Shown here piece by piece: positions 29,484 to 40,554 of a DNA stretch of 64,000 nt. The notes under the pieces are model-generated. The model saw only the letters and a program-made list of their open reading frames with translations. It was not told where the DNA came from and searched no databases. The stretch covers positions 1 through 64,000 of the forward strand of contig NZ_JBJGDW010000011.1 in NCBI RefSeq assembly GCF_045062605.1, written 5' to 3'. This DNA comes from Deinococcus sp045062605 (GTDB lineage Bacteria; Deinococcota; Deinococci; Deinococcales; Deinococcaceae). Every line of letters starts with the position of its first letter. Position 1 is the stretch's first letter. The position numbers were made by a program, and so were the translations under genes.

Positions 29484-32012
29484 CTAGCGCAGGATGGTCA
29501 GAAAGCTAACGTTCACGCCCTCGCCTCGACTGAACTCGGAGGTAAGGACACCAATCCCACCCCTGGTCAATAGCGCGGCCCGATTGGTATCACCCAGGGT
29601 AACGTTACGGAATTTGTTGCCATTCAGGTCAAGCCGCCCAATTCCATTGCTGTAAAAACTCCACAGGACTGTTGGATTTTCTCGGTCAAAGCCGATTAGG
29701 ATACCTGGATTGGTATCATTAAAAATGGTCACCGTGCCGTCGGCATTTATCCGCTGGAGAGGCCCGTTCTCAGTGAAATAGACGGCTCCATTGTCATCCA
29801 GTGCAAGGCTGCTGAAGAAATTGGTCAGACTGAGTTTGCTCACTTCGCCTGTGACCACATTGATTTTAAATCCTCCAGCAGAGTATTGAGGTCGGTACAG
29901 CATCCAGCGCCCATTATTGCTGCGGAAGAGTTGACCGCCAGAACCATATGCCTGGATTGCATCGACAGTTTCGGTAGCGCCCGTGGGGAGCGTCCAGCGG
30001 GCCAGTCGAAACTGATAGCCGCTGCCAGTGTAGGTCTCCTGGATAAACCAGATCCGTCCCAGATGATCCACTGCGCCAGAAGCCGCGCCGTTCGGTGCAA
30101 CTGCGGTGGGAACTGCACCCTTGTCGGCCACCACCCACGTGTTGTTTGAACCCGAGGCCAGAACCGAACCATCAGGCAGGCTGAGGAGGTGGTACACGGT
30201 TCCAGTCAGCGAGATGGCAGCGGTGTCCTTGCCGCCCACGATATGCCTGAGGGTTGTCTCAAAACCCCCATTCCCATATGTCTCGCGGGTCACCCAGATT
30301 CCCGTATCACCTGCGACTATCCCTGCCTGGCCGATAGAACCGAGCGACACACGGTTTGGGCGAACAGTCAGACGTGCGGGTGGACCGTCACCATCTGGCC
30401 TGGCGCTGTCCAGCGAGGTCACCTGTACGCTGCTGGTCCCCAGATCAGCGTCCGCAGCAACCGCCAGCGGTATGCTCAGTGTGGTTGACTCCATTGGCTT
30501 GACTTGAACAGAAACTGGTGCCGCCGTCACGCCTTCTGGCAGACCAGTCAGCTTTACAGTCGTTGCACCCTGAAAGCCGAATGCGCTGCTGACCAGCACG
30601 TCAATAGAGCCGGTGCCACCCTGATAAACCGCAATTTCGTTGTAGGCATTGACGATAGACACCACAACAGCCGGTTTGGGGACTTCCAGGTTCAGGGTGG
30701 CGCTGGCAGTGCGCCCCTCGCCCTGCGCCGTAATGGTGACCGGCGTGACCCCCGGCTTGAGCGAGGCGTCGCTGGTCAGGGTCAGACTGCCGGTGGCTGG
30801 CCTGTCCTTGCTGAGAATGACGGTCTGGGACGTTGCCTTGACACCACCTGGCAAATTCCCGGCTCCAACGATAACCGTGCCCCCGAAGCCCATCACGCTG
30901 GTCAGAACAAATGGAAGTTCCACCGTGCTGTTGCGGCCCAGAGTCAGGGGATAAGTGTAAACGTAGAGGTCAATGCCAGCGCGACTGACGGTGATATGCC
31001 CATTGCCCTGGCCAACCTGCTCGCCGCCCGCGTCCTTGACCCGCACCTCAAAGCTCTGGTTGGAATAGTTTGTCGTGCCCGTGTATTTGAAGGTCAATCT
31101 GGTGCTCAGCAATTGCGGTTGCAAACTCAGCGCCCCGAGGCGGGCGGCCTGGGCCTTGCTGGCTTGCCCGGATTGCGCCGCCAACTTTGGCAGCGGACTC
31201 AGGGTGAGTGTGTCTGGCGTGACCGTCAGTGCAGGGATGTCGGTGGATAGGCTGATGGTTCCCGAGAAATTGCCCGCTTGCACCACATTTGCATTGACAA
31301 CGACAGTATCCACAGAACCGAAGTCAAGTTTCTCGTCCTCCAGTTCGATGAAAGCCCCTGGCGTGAAGGAGGTAAAGGCCAGCTCGATCTGATCGCTTGG
31401 CGACGCGTTCGCCGTGGTAAAGACTGTCCCGATCCTTGAAAAGACCAACGTGTTCCAGCCGCGTTGAACAGTAATGTCAACGTTTTCGGTCAAGGTGGTC
31501 CCGCCCTCGTCCTTGAAGCTACAGATTCCCTTATACGTGAACGGACGGTCCGCGTACAGCCGGTTCAGGGCAGCTTCCGGCAGGGCAGCGTCCGGGCCGC
31601 CCACCACTTTCTCCCTGATGTAGCCCAGCGGGTCGCCCGCCACGCTGTAAGCATTCAGGCTGGCGCTGCCGTAAACCAGCGCCGCAGGATCGCTGTTGCT
31701 TCCCTTACAGCCGGAACTGTAGTAATCGGGAAACAACTCCTTGGGACCCGGCACCAGGGCCGAGAGATCGAAAGAGACGACGTTCTGGATCAGGGTGGTC
31801 TTGCCGAAGAAGTCGCTGCTGAAGCTGCCCAGATAAGCGTTGTTGAGTTGCAGATCAGTGCCGGTCACCTTGCCAACAATCTTCGTGTTGCTCCAGGTAG
31901 CTTTTGGCGGCGGTGGCGGTGTGTTGTTGGACATGTTGCTCTCACCGCCTCCACAGGCGGACAGGAAAAAGCTCATGCCGAGAACAGCAAAAGGAATTAA
32001 AAGTCTCTTCAT
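29484..32012 (-). CDS. large putative lipoprotein with Ig-like repeats and a propeller-like C-terminus
   Basis: An 842-residue exported protein. MKRLLIPFAVLGMSFFLSAC gives lipobox Cys20, followed by Gly/Ser/Pro-rich linker (GGGESNMS...PPPPP). Residues ~350-560 look like serial Ig-like domains: GFGGTVIVGAGNLPGGVKA and GFQGATTVKLTGLPEGVTA are repeats of one pattern. The last ~270 residues have short blade-like repeats (VYHLLSLPDGSVLASGS, AVDHLGRIWFIQET, LALDDNGAVYFTENG, RINADGTVTIFND) suggesting a beta-propeller. GC content looks lower than in flanking genes. Function unknown; binding or structural role is a guess. A TAGAAT box lies 11 nt upstream. Confidence 0.75.
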   Translation of the reverse strand: MKRLLIPFAVLGMSFFLSACGGGESNMSNNTPPPPPKATWSNTKIVGKVTGTDLQLNNAYLGSFSSDFFGKTTLIQNVVSFDLSALVPGPKELFPDYYSSGCKGSNSDPAALVYGSASLNAYSVAGDPLGYIREKVVGGPDAALPEAALNRLYADRPFTYKGICSFKDEGGTTLTENVDITVQRGWNTLVFSRIGTVFTTANASPSDQIELAFTSFTPGAFIELEDEKLDFGSVDTVVVNANVVQAGNFSGTISLSTDIPALTVTPDTLTLSPLPKLAAQSGQASKAQAARLGALSLQPQLLSTRLTFKYTGTTNYSNQSFEVRVKDAGGEQVGQGNGHITVSRAGIDLYVYTYPLTLGRNSTVELPFVLTSVMGFGGTVIVGAGNLPGGVKATSQTVILSKDRPATGSLTLTSDASLKPGVTPVTITAQGEGRTASATLNLEVPKPAVVVSIVNAYNEIAVYQGGTGSIDVLVSSAFGFQGATTVKLTGLPEGVTAAPVSVQVKPMESTTLSIPLAVAADADLGTSSVQVTSLDSARPDGDGPPARLTVRPNRVSLGSIGQAGIVAGDTGIWVTRETYGNGGFETTLRHIVGGKDTAAISLTGTVYHLLSLPDGSVLASGSNNTWVVADKGAVPTAVAPNGAASGAVDHLGRIWFIQETYTGSGYQFRLARWTLPTGATETVDAIQAYGSGGQLFRSNNGRWMLYRPQYSAGGFKINVVTGEVSKLSLTNFFSSLALDDNGAVYFTENGPLQRINADGTVTIFNDTNPGILIGFDRENPTVLWSFYSNGIGRLDLNGNKFRNVTLGDTNRAALLTRGGIGVLTSEFSRGEGVNVSFLTILR

Positions 32013-32168
32013 AATATCTCAGAATTCTAATACTCTTTTGGTCGTTGGGGATGTGGAATTTTCCTCTCGCTCGAGCTTGCTGTCACGTTCATTAAGATCC
32101 GGATATATGAAAGCCAGCAGATTTAACACCACCGACAGAAGAGCGCGCCTGTACTATCTTCAGATTCG

Positions 32169-32843
32169 ATGTCTCAGCCACCAGTCACCCCACCGCACCA
32201 GATCATCGAGACGCCCGATGGTTCGCGCACGGCCCACAACCTGCGCTTCGGCGAGGCATACGGCTCCCGGCACGGCGCACACACGCAGGCGCGGCATGTC
32301 TTTGTAGAAGGCACTGGCACCAACGTTCACCCGGCCCCCCGCGTGCTGGAAATCGGCTTCGGTCTGGGCGTCAACTTCCGCGCCACGCTGGCCGACGCGG
32401 CGGCGCGCGGCGTGAGGCTGGAGTACGTGGCTTACGAATTTGACCCGGCCTCCGCCGATTTGCTGCGCGCGGTTTCAGAGCATGAGGCGGGCGCGGAGCA
32501 TCCAGCCTGGCAACAGGCCCTGGACCGCTGGCCACACACTCCATTTGAAATCGGAACCGAGAACGTGCGTCTGACCGTTCATTACGCAGATGTCCTGGTC
32601 GCCGATCTGCCACAGGACTGGGCCACCGCGCTGTATCTGGACGGCTTCTCACCCACGCGCAATCCGGAGGTCTGGACGCCGGACTTCATCTCGCGGCTGG
32701 CTGAAACCCTCGCGCCGGGCGGCGTGCTGGCCACCTACAGCGCCGCCGGGCATGTGCGCCGCGCCCTGACCGCAGCAGGGCTGAGCGTGGAGCGCAGACC
32801 CGGAGCGCCGGGCAAGCGGGAATGCCTGCGGGCCGTGCGGTGA
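32169..32843 (+). CDS. mnmD: MnmD-like tRNA methyltransferase (stand-alone N-terminal half of MnmC)
   Basis: SAM-dependent methyltransferase expected to convert nm5s2U to mnm5s2U at tRNA position 34. Motifs: GEAYGSRHGAHTQARHVFVEG, VLEIGFGLGVNFRATL (SAM site), LVADLPQDWATALYLDGFSPTRNPEVWTPDF and LAPGGVLATYSAAGHVRRAL. In E. coli this is the N-terminal domain of bifunctional MnmC; here it is its own gene, overlapping the oxidoreductase gene by 4 bases. Confidence 0.85.
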   Translation: MSQPPVTPPHQIIETPDGSRTAHNLRFGEAYGSRHGAHTQARHVFVEGTGTNVHPAPRVLEIGFGLGVNFRATLADAAARGVRLEYVAYEFDPASADLLRAVSEHEAGAEHPAWQQALDRWPHTPFEIGTENVRLTVHYADVLVADLPQDWATALYLDGFSPTRNPEVWTPDFISRLAETLAPGGVLATYSAAGHVRRALTAAGLSVERRPGAPGKRECLRAVR

Positions 32844-33841
32844 CCCGGATTCTGGTGATCGGCGGCGGCATCGCTGGAGCGTCTGTCGCCTATTTCCTCT
32901 CAAAATTGGGCGCACAGGTCATGGTCATTGATGCAGGGATCCATGCGGCCAGTTCGGTGCCGTCTGCCCTGATCAACCCGGTGCGCGGGCAGTCGGGCGG
33001 CGTGGACGCGCGGGCGCTGGAGGGAATGCGGCTGACCTGGGAACTGCTCCGCGAGTTGGAGGCGGCAGGTTTTCGCGTCCCACACGGTCAGACTGGCATG
33101 TTGCGCCCGATACCCGACAACAAGGCTCGCGCCCGCTTCGAGCGCAACCTCCCGCCCGAATTGCCGCACCGCTGGCTGAGCCGGGATGAACTGCCCGTAC
33201 CCCTGCCCCCCGCTTGGGCACACGCCCTGTGGCTGCCGGAAGGCGGCTGGGTAGACGGCGCGGCCTTCACGCGGGCTTTGCTGGAGGCTTCGGGCGCAGC
33301 GGTGATCCGGGGCCGGGCGGAGCAGGTGGATGGACGATGGTTGATGGTGGATGGAGAGGGCCAGGACTTGACAGCTTCCTTTCCCACACCCCACACCCCA
33401 CACCCCACAACCCAGGTCATCCACTGCGGCGGCTCCATCGGCTCAGGCTGGGCGGGTGAGGACCGCACGCAGCGCCGGGGCACGCTGCTCACGCTGGACC
33501 GGGCGGCGGCAGACGTGCCCCTGAGTTTCGGCGCGTATCTGGCTCCATCCGCGCAGGGTGGCGTGCTGGGCGCGACTTACGAGACTCCGGCGCAGGGGTG
33601 GCTGGCCCCGACGTTGCCACTGGCTTCGCTGGGCTGGCTGCTGGGCAAGGGCGAGGCGCTGGCGGACCTGAGCGGGGTGAACGTGACCGGGCGCTGGACC
33701 GGTTCTCGCCTCTCCGGGCTGAAGACTGGGCGGGACGAGAACGGCATGTGGCACCTGTCGGGCCTGAGCAGCAAGGGCTTTTTGCTGGGTCCACTGCTGG
33801 CGCGCGAGCTGGCGCGGCAGATTGTGGAAGCTGAAAAATAG
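32840..33841 (+). CDS. mnmC: FAD-dependent oxidoreductase (MnmC C-terminal domain homologue)
   Basis: DAO-type flavoprotein expected to remove the carboxymethyl group of cmnm5s2U. ILVIGGGIAGASVAYFLSKLGAQVMVID binds FAD; SSVPSALINPVRGQ and the final LSSKGFLLGPLLARELA agree with MnmC(o). GTG 32840 overlaps the mnmD stop (GTGA); ATG 32822 would overlap by 22 bases. A segment of ~30 residues at ~165-195 comes from simple-sequence DNA (GATGGNNGATGG and CCCACACC runs, 33326-33417) and looks like an insertion. Confidence 0.8.
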   Translation: MTRILVIGGGIAGASVAYFLSKLGAQVMVIDAGIHAASSVPSALINPVRGQSGGVDARALEGMRLTWELLRELEAAGFRVPHGQTGMLRPIPDNKARARFERNLPPELPHRWLSRDELPVPLPPAWAHALWLPEGGWVDGAAFTRALLEASGAAVIRGRAEQVDGRWLMVDGEGQDLTASFPTPHTPHPTTQVIHCGGSIGSGWAGEDRTQRRGTLLTLDRAAADVPLSFGAYLAPSAQGGVLGATYETPAQGWLAPTLPLASLGWLLGKGEALADLSGVNVTGRWTGSRLSGLKTGRDENGMWHLSGLSSKGFLLGPLLARELARQIVEAEK

Positions 33842-33912
33842 GGGCCGCAATGAGTGACTTCCTGTTTTCGTCACACACCCGGTAACGCCTGCGAACCCCG
33901 CTGCTTCTGAAC

Positions 33913-33918
33913 TAGACT
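33913..33918 (+). promoter_or_regulatory. -10 box of the homoisocitrate dehydrogenase gene
   Basis: TAGACT ends 7 nt before ATG 33926, leaderless spacing. Confidence 0.5.
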
Positions 33919-33925
33919 GTACATT

Positions 33926-34924
33926 ATGGCGAAATACCGCATCTGTTCTATTGAAGGCGACGGCATCGGGCACGAAGTCATCCCCGCCACCCGCCGCCTG
34001 CTGGACGCCGCCGGCTTCAGCGCCGAGTACGTAGACGCCGAGGCCGGGTACGAGTACTACCTGGACCACGGCACCAGCGTTCCGCAGGCCACCTACGACG
34101 CGGTGGAAAACACCGACGCCACGCTGTTTGGTGCGGCCACCAGCCCCACGGGCGAGAAACCCCCCGGCTTCTCCGGCGCGATCCGGCATCTGCGCCAGAA
34201 GTACGGGCTGTACGCCAACGTGCGCCCCACCAAGACCCGCCCGGTGCCCGGCGCGTACGAGAACGTCGATCTGGTGATCGTGCGCGAGAACACCCAGGGC
34301 CTGTACGTGGAGCAGGAGCGGCGTTACGGCGACGTGGCGATTGCCGATACAGTGATCACCGGCGAAGCCAGCCTGCGGATCGGCGAGTACGCCGCTGATC
34401 TGGCCATGAAGCGGGGCAAGAGATTGACCGTGGTGCATAAAGCCAACGTGCTGCCCGTCACACAGGGCCTCTTTCTGAACACGATTCTGGACCACACCAG
34501 AACCGTGGAGAACCTGAGCGTCAACACCATGATCGTGGACAACGCCGCCATGCAACTGGTCCGCAACCCGCGCCAGTTCGACGTGATGGTCATGACCAAC
34601 ATGTTCGGCGACATTCTCAGCGATCTGGCCGCCGGGCTGGTGGGTGGGCTGGGCATCGCCGCCAGCGGCAACGTGGGCGACAAGTTCGGCATCTTCGAGT
34701 CGGTCCACGGCAGCGCCCCGGACATCGCCGGGCAGGGCGTTAGCAACCCCACCGCCACCATGCTGGCCGCCGTGCTGATGCTGGACCAGTTGGGTGATCA
34801 TGAAACGGCAAGGCGCATCGACAACGCCGTGAACAAGGTGCTGACCGAAGGCCCACGCACCCGCGATCTGGGCGGCACAGCGGGTACAAAAGAGTTTACA
34901 GACGCGGTGATCGCGGCGTTGTAA
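33926..34924 (+). CDS. hicd: homoisocitrate dehydrogenase (alpha-aminoadipate lysine pathway)
   Basis: NAD-dependent beta-decarboxylating dehydrogenase converting homoisocitrate to 2-oxoadipate. ICSIEGDGIGHEVIPATRRLL opens the fold; LFGAATSPTGEKPPGFSGAIRHLRQKYGLYANVRPTKTRPVPG, VIVRENTQGLYVEQERRYGDVAIAD and HKANVLPVTQGLF follow the Thermus enzyme more closely than LeuB or Icd. NMFGDILSDLAAGLVGGLG and VHGSAPDIAG bind metal and substrate. Length 332 matches. Substrate preference versus isocitrate cannot be set by eye. Confidence 0.85.
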   Translation: MAKYRICSIEGDGIGHEVIPATRRLLDAAGFSAEYVDAEAGYEYYLDHGTSVPQATYDAVENTDATLFGAATSPTGEKPPGFSGAIRHLRQKYGLYANVRPTKTRPVPGAYENVDLVIVRENTQGLYVEQERRYGDVAIADTVITGEASLRIGEYAADLAMKRGKRLTVVHKANVLPVTQGLFLNTILDHTRTVENLSVNTMIVDNAAMQLVRNPRQFDVMVMTNMFGDILSDLAAGLVGGLGIAASGNVGDKFGIFESVHGSAPDIAGQGVSNPTATMLAAVLMLDQLGDHETARRIDNAVNKVLTEGPRTRDLGGTAGTKEFTDAVIAAL

Positions 34925-34941
34925 ACCGTTCGGCAGCAATG

Positions 34942-34972
34942 AAAGGCCATGGGCCAGGTGCCTCTGGCCTTT
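34942..34972 (+). terminator. terminator after homoisocitrate dehydrogenase
   Basis: AAAGGCCA at 34942-34949 pairs with TGGCCTTT at 34965-34972; an inner GGCCAG/CTGGCC pair is an alternative. TTTTG follows. Confidence 0.65.
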
Positions 34973-35209
34973 TGATATGCATCCCGGACCTGCCACCCTG
35001 GAGTCTGAACCCTGCGAACGGAGCGGCGGCGGGTCTGGCCTCGGCTCTTCCGCTGGTGGAGGCCCAGGCGGGCTGATACTGCACGGCGAGGCTGACAGTG
35101 GCAGCGCCACAGGAACGTACCAGAAGCCAATTGTCAATAATTCGGACAGGTACGACGAATTGAGTGGGTAGCCCAAAAAATGGGTCTCCGATAGGGTGAA
35201 GTTCTCAAC
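34973..35209. other. intergenic segment with no supportable gene
   Basis: Between the terminator and the dispersed repeat. A 64-codon plus-strand frame and a longer minus-strand frame cross it but neither resembles a protein; their composition (Gly/Ser or Pro runs) suggests shadows. It borders the transposase scar. Confidence 0.5.
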
Positions 35210-35325
35210 TCATATAGATTCCGATTGAATCGCTTGCAACAACGATGAACATCCGAGCGGAAGAAAGAGCGTCCGCATGGGCGTCTGTTCATGACGAATG
35301 CGAGAACGAGAACGACGGGTTCCGG
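35210..35325. repeat. dispersed intergenic repeat, copy B
   Basis: Counterpart of copy A at 88-231. Starts with the palindrome GATTCCGATTGAATC, continues CGCTTGCAACAACGATGAAC and CATGGGCGTCTGTTCATGAC. It lacks the insertions of copy A. It lies in the degraded region upstream of the transposase remnant, at 35 kb distance from copy A and in the same orientation. Confidence 0.6.
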
Positions 35326-35499
35326 ACGAGACGTCATGTCTTTTCGGTTAACGTCATTCAGACTCAGCCACGCCGTGAAAAAGCGGATCGGCTCCAGCAG
35401 TATCTGGGGCAGCTTCAAGGGTTTGTGGATCAGCAGCAAAACCGACTGAAGCAGTACCTGAAAGTGTGAGTGGCGAACGGTTAGTATGCCAGGATGATG

Positions 35500-36125
35500 C
35501 TCGTCAACGCTATATAAAACGAAGGCTACGCTTTCGCCACCAAGCTACAAAGCAACGCTAACTTGCTCTACCCCTATGGGAGCGCACATCCCCAAACGAC
35601 GCGGAGCCAGACAGAAATGGGCAGGCAAGGTAGATGTTGTGAACTTTACAGGCTGGACCGCTGTGCCTGCTGATTGCCACGAGCGGGTGTGGACACGCGT
35701 GGTCTGGGAACCGCATTTTGGACGCTATCAACGTGGTGGTGATCAAGCGATTGGATCGCTATGAACACGTTCTTGCGAATGTGATTTTGTTCAGCACCCA
35801 TACCACGATGCCCGCCGAACAGTTTCGGGCGCTGCACAGCGCCCGTTTCCAGTTAGAGTTCGACTTCCGCGATGCCAAACAACATGCCAAATTGACCACC
35901 TGTCAGCTCCAGTCCACAATGGCACTGGAAAACCACTGGAATGCCTTATTCTTCGCGCTGAACCTGGGACGGGCAGAGGTCATCCTGGAGATCAATGGCC
36001 TTCAGTATCGCCTCGTCACTTCACTGATGTTTTTCTGTGGAGACATCAAACGACGGGCCTACAACCGACTCCTGACGTGGCAAATTTTGAGCAATCTGGG
36101 CCTTCAGTCCCAATTAGCTGAGTAG
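35500..36125 (+). pseudogene. IS4-type (DDE) transposase remnant, frameshifted
   Basis: The C-terminal half of a transposase survives in pieces of different frames. YAFATKLQSNANLLYPY (35529-35579) precedes a shift to GAHIPKRRGARQKWAGKVDVVNF (from ~35578), then a second shift near 35730 to INVVVIKRLDRYEHVLANVILF and beyond. The YREK box is visible as HSARFQLEFDFRDAKQ: R, E and K are kept, but His stands where Tyr is expected. The final segment, RRAYNRLLTWQILSNLGL, ends at TAG 36123. The N-terminal half and terminal repeats are missing, so it cannot move by itself. GC content is lower than flanks. Confidence 0.85.
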
Positions 36126-36301
36126 GAAAACATCCGTCTAGCCCGCTGGATTTTGAAATTAAGGCAGCCTGAATCCGGCTAAGAGTGTCCAGACCACTGT
36201 TCAGAGGCGTTGGACAGGACTGCCGCAAAGTTGCCGCAGCCTTCCCCTCAAGCCTCCATCCCGCTACCCTGAGACACGCTCAATTTCGGAGGTAAATGCA
36301 C

Positions 36302-37660
36302 ATGACCCCACCACCAACCCCCACACCCGACCGGGCCGAAATTCTTTCTCGCCTGCGAGACGGGCAGATCAAGTTTCTGCGCCTGCAATTCACCGACATC
36401 CTGGGCACCACCAAGAACGTGGAAGTGCCGCCCTCGCAATTTGAAAAGGCCCTGAGTGGCGACGTGACCTTCGACGGCAGCGCAGTGGAGGGCTTCACGC
36501 GAGTCGAGGAATCCGACATGTTGCTGCGCCCGGACCTGGGCACCTTCCTGATCTACCCACCGTTTTCGCGTGAGGAAGGCGAGCGCGGCGCGGTGGCACG
36601 GCTGATCTGCGACGTGACCCTCCCAAACGGCGTGCCCTTCGAGGGCGATCCCCGACTGGTTCTCAAGCGCCAGATCGAACGGGCACAGGCCAGAGGCTAT
36701 GAGATGTTCGTCGGCACCGAGCCAGAGTTTTTTCTGTTCGAGCGCACCCCCGCTGGCCTGGGCAGCACCGTCACACACGATAGGGCTGGATATTTTGACC
36801 TCGCGCCCATCGACAAGGGCGAACGCATCCGGCGCGAAATCGCCAACAAACTCGTCGAGATGGGATTCGAGATCGAGGCCGCGCACCACGAAGTCGCCCC
36901 TGGCCAGCACGAGATCGACTTCCGCTACGCCCCGGCGCTGGAGACGGCGGACCGCATCGCCACCTTCAAATTCGTGGTCAAGCGGGTGGCGCTGGAATAC
37001 GGCCTGCTGGCCAGCTTTCTGCCCAAGCCACTGGCGGGCGTCAGCGGCAGCGGGATGCACTGCCACCTGAGCCTGTTCAAGGGCGGCCAGAATGCCTTTG
37101 CAGACGAGAAGGGCGAGTACGGCCTCTCGAAAATTGCCGAGGGCTTTATTGCCGGGCTGCTGGACCACGCCGAGGGCATGACCGCCATTACCAATCCGCT
37201 GGTCAACAGCTACAAGCGGCTGGTGCCGGGCTTCGAGGCCCCGGTGAACATCGCCTGGAGTACCAGCAACCGCAGCGCCCTGGTCCGCATTCCGGCCAAG
37301 CGTGGCAATTCCACCCGCGCCGAGCTGCGCATGCCGGACCCCAGTTGCAACCCGTATCTGGCACTGGCCGTCATGCTGGCGGCTGGCCTGGACGGCGTCG
37401 AGCGGGGATTAGAGCCACCGCCCGCGATTGCCCGAAACATCTTTAAAATGACGGTGCGCGAAAAACGCCACCACCGCGTCAAGGAGCTGCCCTCCGATCT
37501 GCGCGAGGCCGTCGATGAGCTGGGCAAGGACGAGGTGCTGAAACAGGCACTGGGGGACCATGTCCTGGATCATTTCGTGGCCGCCAAAAGGGCGGAGTGG
37601 CGCGAATACAGCACTGCCGTGCATGCCTGGGAACTGGAACGCTATCTGGACTTGGTGTAG
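36302..37660 (+). CDS. glnA: glutamine synthetase, type I
   Basis: ATP-dependent ligation of ammonia to glutamate. RLQFTDILGTTKNVEVP and VTFDGSAVEGFTRVEESDMLL mark the N-terminal domain; GTEPEFFLFE, AHHEVAPGQHEIDFRYA, GSGMHCHLSLF, NPLVNSYKRLVPGFEAPVNIAWS and NRSALVRIPAKRG build the active site. Length 452 is the shorter GSI-alpha form, and I do not see the adenylylation Tyr motif of GSI-beta. GGAGGT at 36288-36293 is 8 nt from ATG 36302 but only 2 nt from ATG 36296, so I choose the later start. Confidence 0.93.
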   Translation: MTPPPTPTPDRAEILSRLRDGQIKFLRLQFTDILGTTKNVEVPPSQFEKALSGDVTFDGSAVEGFTRVEESDMLLRPDLGTFLIYPPFSREEGERGAVARLICDVTLPNGVPFEGDPRLVLKRQIERAQARGYEMFVGTEPEFFLFERTPAGLGSTVTHDRAGYFDLAPIDKGERIRREIANKLVEMGFEIEAAHHEVAPGQHEIDFRYAPALETADRIATFKFVVKRVALEYGLLASFLPKPLAGVSGSGMHCHLSLFKGGQNAFADEKGEYGLSKIAEGFIAGLLDHAEGMTAITNPLVNSYKRLVPGFEAPVNIAWSTSNRSALVRIPAKRGNSTRAELRMPDPSCNPYLALAVMLAAGLDGVERGLEPPPAIARNIFKMTVREKRHHRVKELPSDLREAVDELGKDEVLKQALGDHVLDHFVAAKRAEWREYSTAVHAWELERYLDLV

Positions 37661-38018
37661 GGAGCGGTGGGTGCCCTCCCCTGCCACGGCATGCGGCATT
37701 TTCCGCACTTCTTGGGTTTTTAACCGGGCCAGCCGCCGTATAGCGATAGAAGGGTTGCATGGAGGCAGATCACCTCAGAATTGAAACGTAGCAGGCGCAT
37801 GGCCGTCATTAAAGCTATCTGGCAGGCGCTCCTCCCCATTCGTCAGCCCAATCGCCACCCCATTGAACCCCCAACTTGATTAAGACGGTGGGGTGAAGAA
37901 CCGCACAGGGATATCCAAACACACGTTTATTGCTCAGATCGGACCATAGAGCGCAATTATTCTCCCGTTTGCACGCCAGTTCCACCCCGACGTTCCAAAG
38001 GTCAGATGAGGGACGCAT
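37661..38018. other. intergenic region before the amino acid transporter operon
   Basis: About 450 bases separate glnA from the next gene. Apart from the promoter at 38019-38047 I find no gene or strong hairpin. A 70-codon minus-strand frame (37815-38027) is not supported by any recognisable sequence. Confidence 0.5.
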
Positions 38019-38047
38019 TGACTTCACCTTAATTCGTCTCTAGAATC
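38019..38047 (+). promoter_or_regulatory. strong sigma70-type promoter of the liv operon
   Basis: TTGACT at 38019-38024, 17-bp spacer, TAGAAT at 38042-38047, the best consensus promoter in the window. It leaves a leader of ~60 bases with GGAGGAATT before the ATG. Confidence 0.8.
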
Positions 38048-38113
38048 CTGCTATCGCAACCACAGCGCATCCAGGCCCCAGGGTCCGGCGGCGCATCAAT
38101 ACCCGGAGGAATT

Positions 38114-39271
<1,158 letters not shown>

Positions 39272-39292
39272 TCCCCAGCACTTTTTGACCGT

Positions 39293-39327
39293 GGGGCCGG
39301 GCTACGTGCCTGGCCCCCTTCTTTTTG
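39293..39327 (+). terminator. partial terminator after the binding-protein gene
   Basis: GGGGCCGGGC at 39293-39302 pairs with GCCTGGCCCC at 39308-39317 (one G-T), followed by CTTCTTTTT. It sits inside the operon, so it is probably an attenuator of the permease genes. Confidence 0.7.
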
Positions 39328-39332
39328 TAGAC

Positions 39333-39375
39333 ACTGCTTGTTATAGCCACTGCTTGCTTTTGTAAATACTGCTTG
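39333..39375 (+). repeat. triple ACTGCTTG direct repeat
   Basis: Three exact copies of ACTGCTTG begin at 39333, 39349 and 39368, 16 and 19 bases apart, within AT-richer DNA between the attenuator and livH. Possibly a regulator site; bases 39376-39525 hold nothing else I can call. Confidence 0.55.
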
Positions 39376-39540
39376 TCAACGCCAGCTTTTTGAGACATCG
39401 GGGACCGAGAGGGAGGTTCTGGAAGTGATTCCACATTCAACCCGCGCCCCACCCAAGAGTAGAATGCAGCCGATTTCACCATCATTCTGGTTTTTGCGTC
39501 CCATCACATCCCCTTCATTCACCAAGAGGAGCTGATTTCA

Positions 39541-40550
<1,010 letters not shown>

Positions 40551-40554
<4 letters not shown>

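Noticed and set aside
33443..35176. A 577-codon minus-strand frame across mnmC and the homoisocitrate dehydrogenase gene
   Set aside because: It is antisense to two well-supported genes and has the His/Val/Gly-rich look of a high-GC shadow frame.
35245..35469. A 74-codon frame ending in a Gln-rich helix (LQQYLGQLQGFVDQQQNRL)
   Set aside because: It begins inside the dispersed repeat and has no start signals; the helix may be a relic but I cannot support a gene.
35160..36300. A complete insertion sequence with terminal repeats
   Set aside because: Only the 3' part of the transposase is present and no matching inverted ends or target duplication were found.
37815..38027. A 70-codon minus-strand frame containing VQWGGDWADEWGG, faintly like M15 peptidases
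   Set aside because: The His and Asp zinc ligands of M15 enzymes are missing, it lacks start signals and overlaps the liv promoter.
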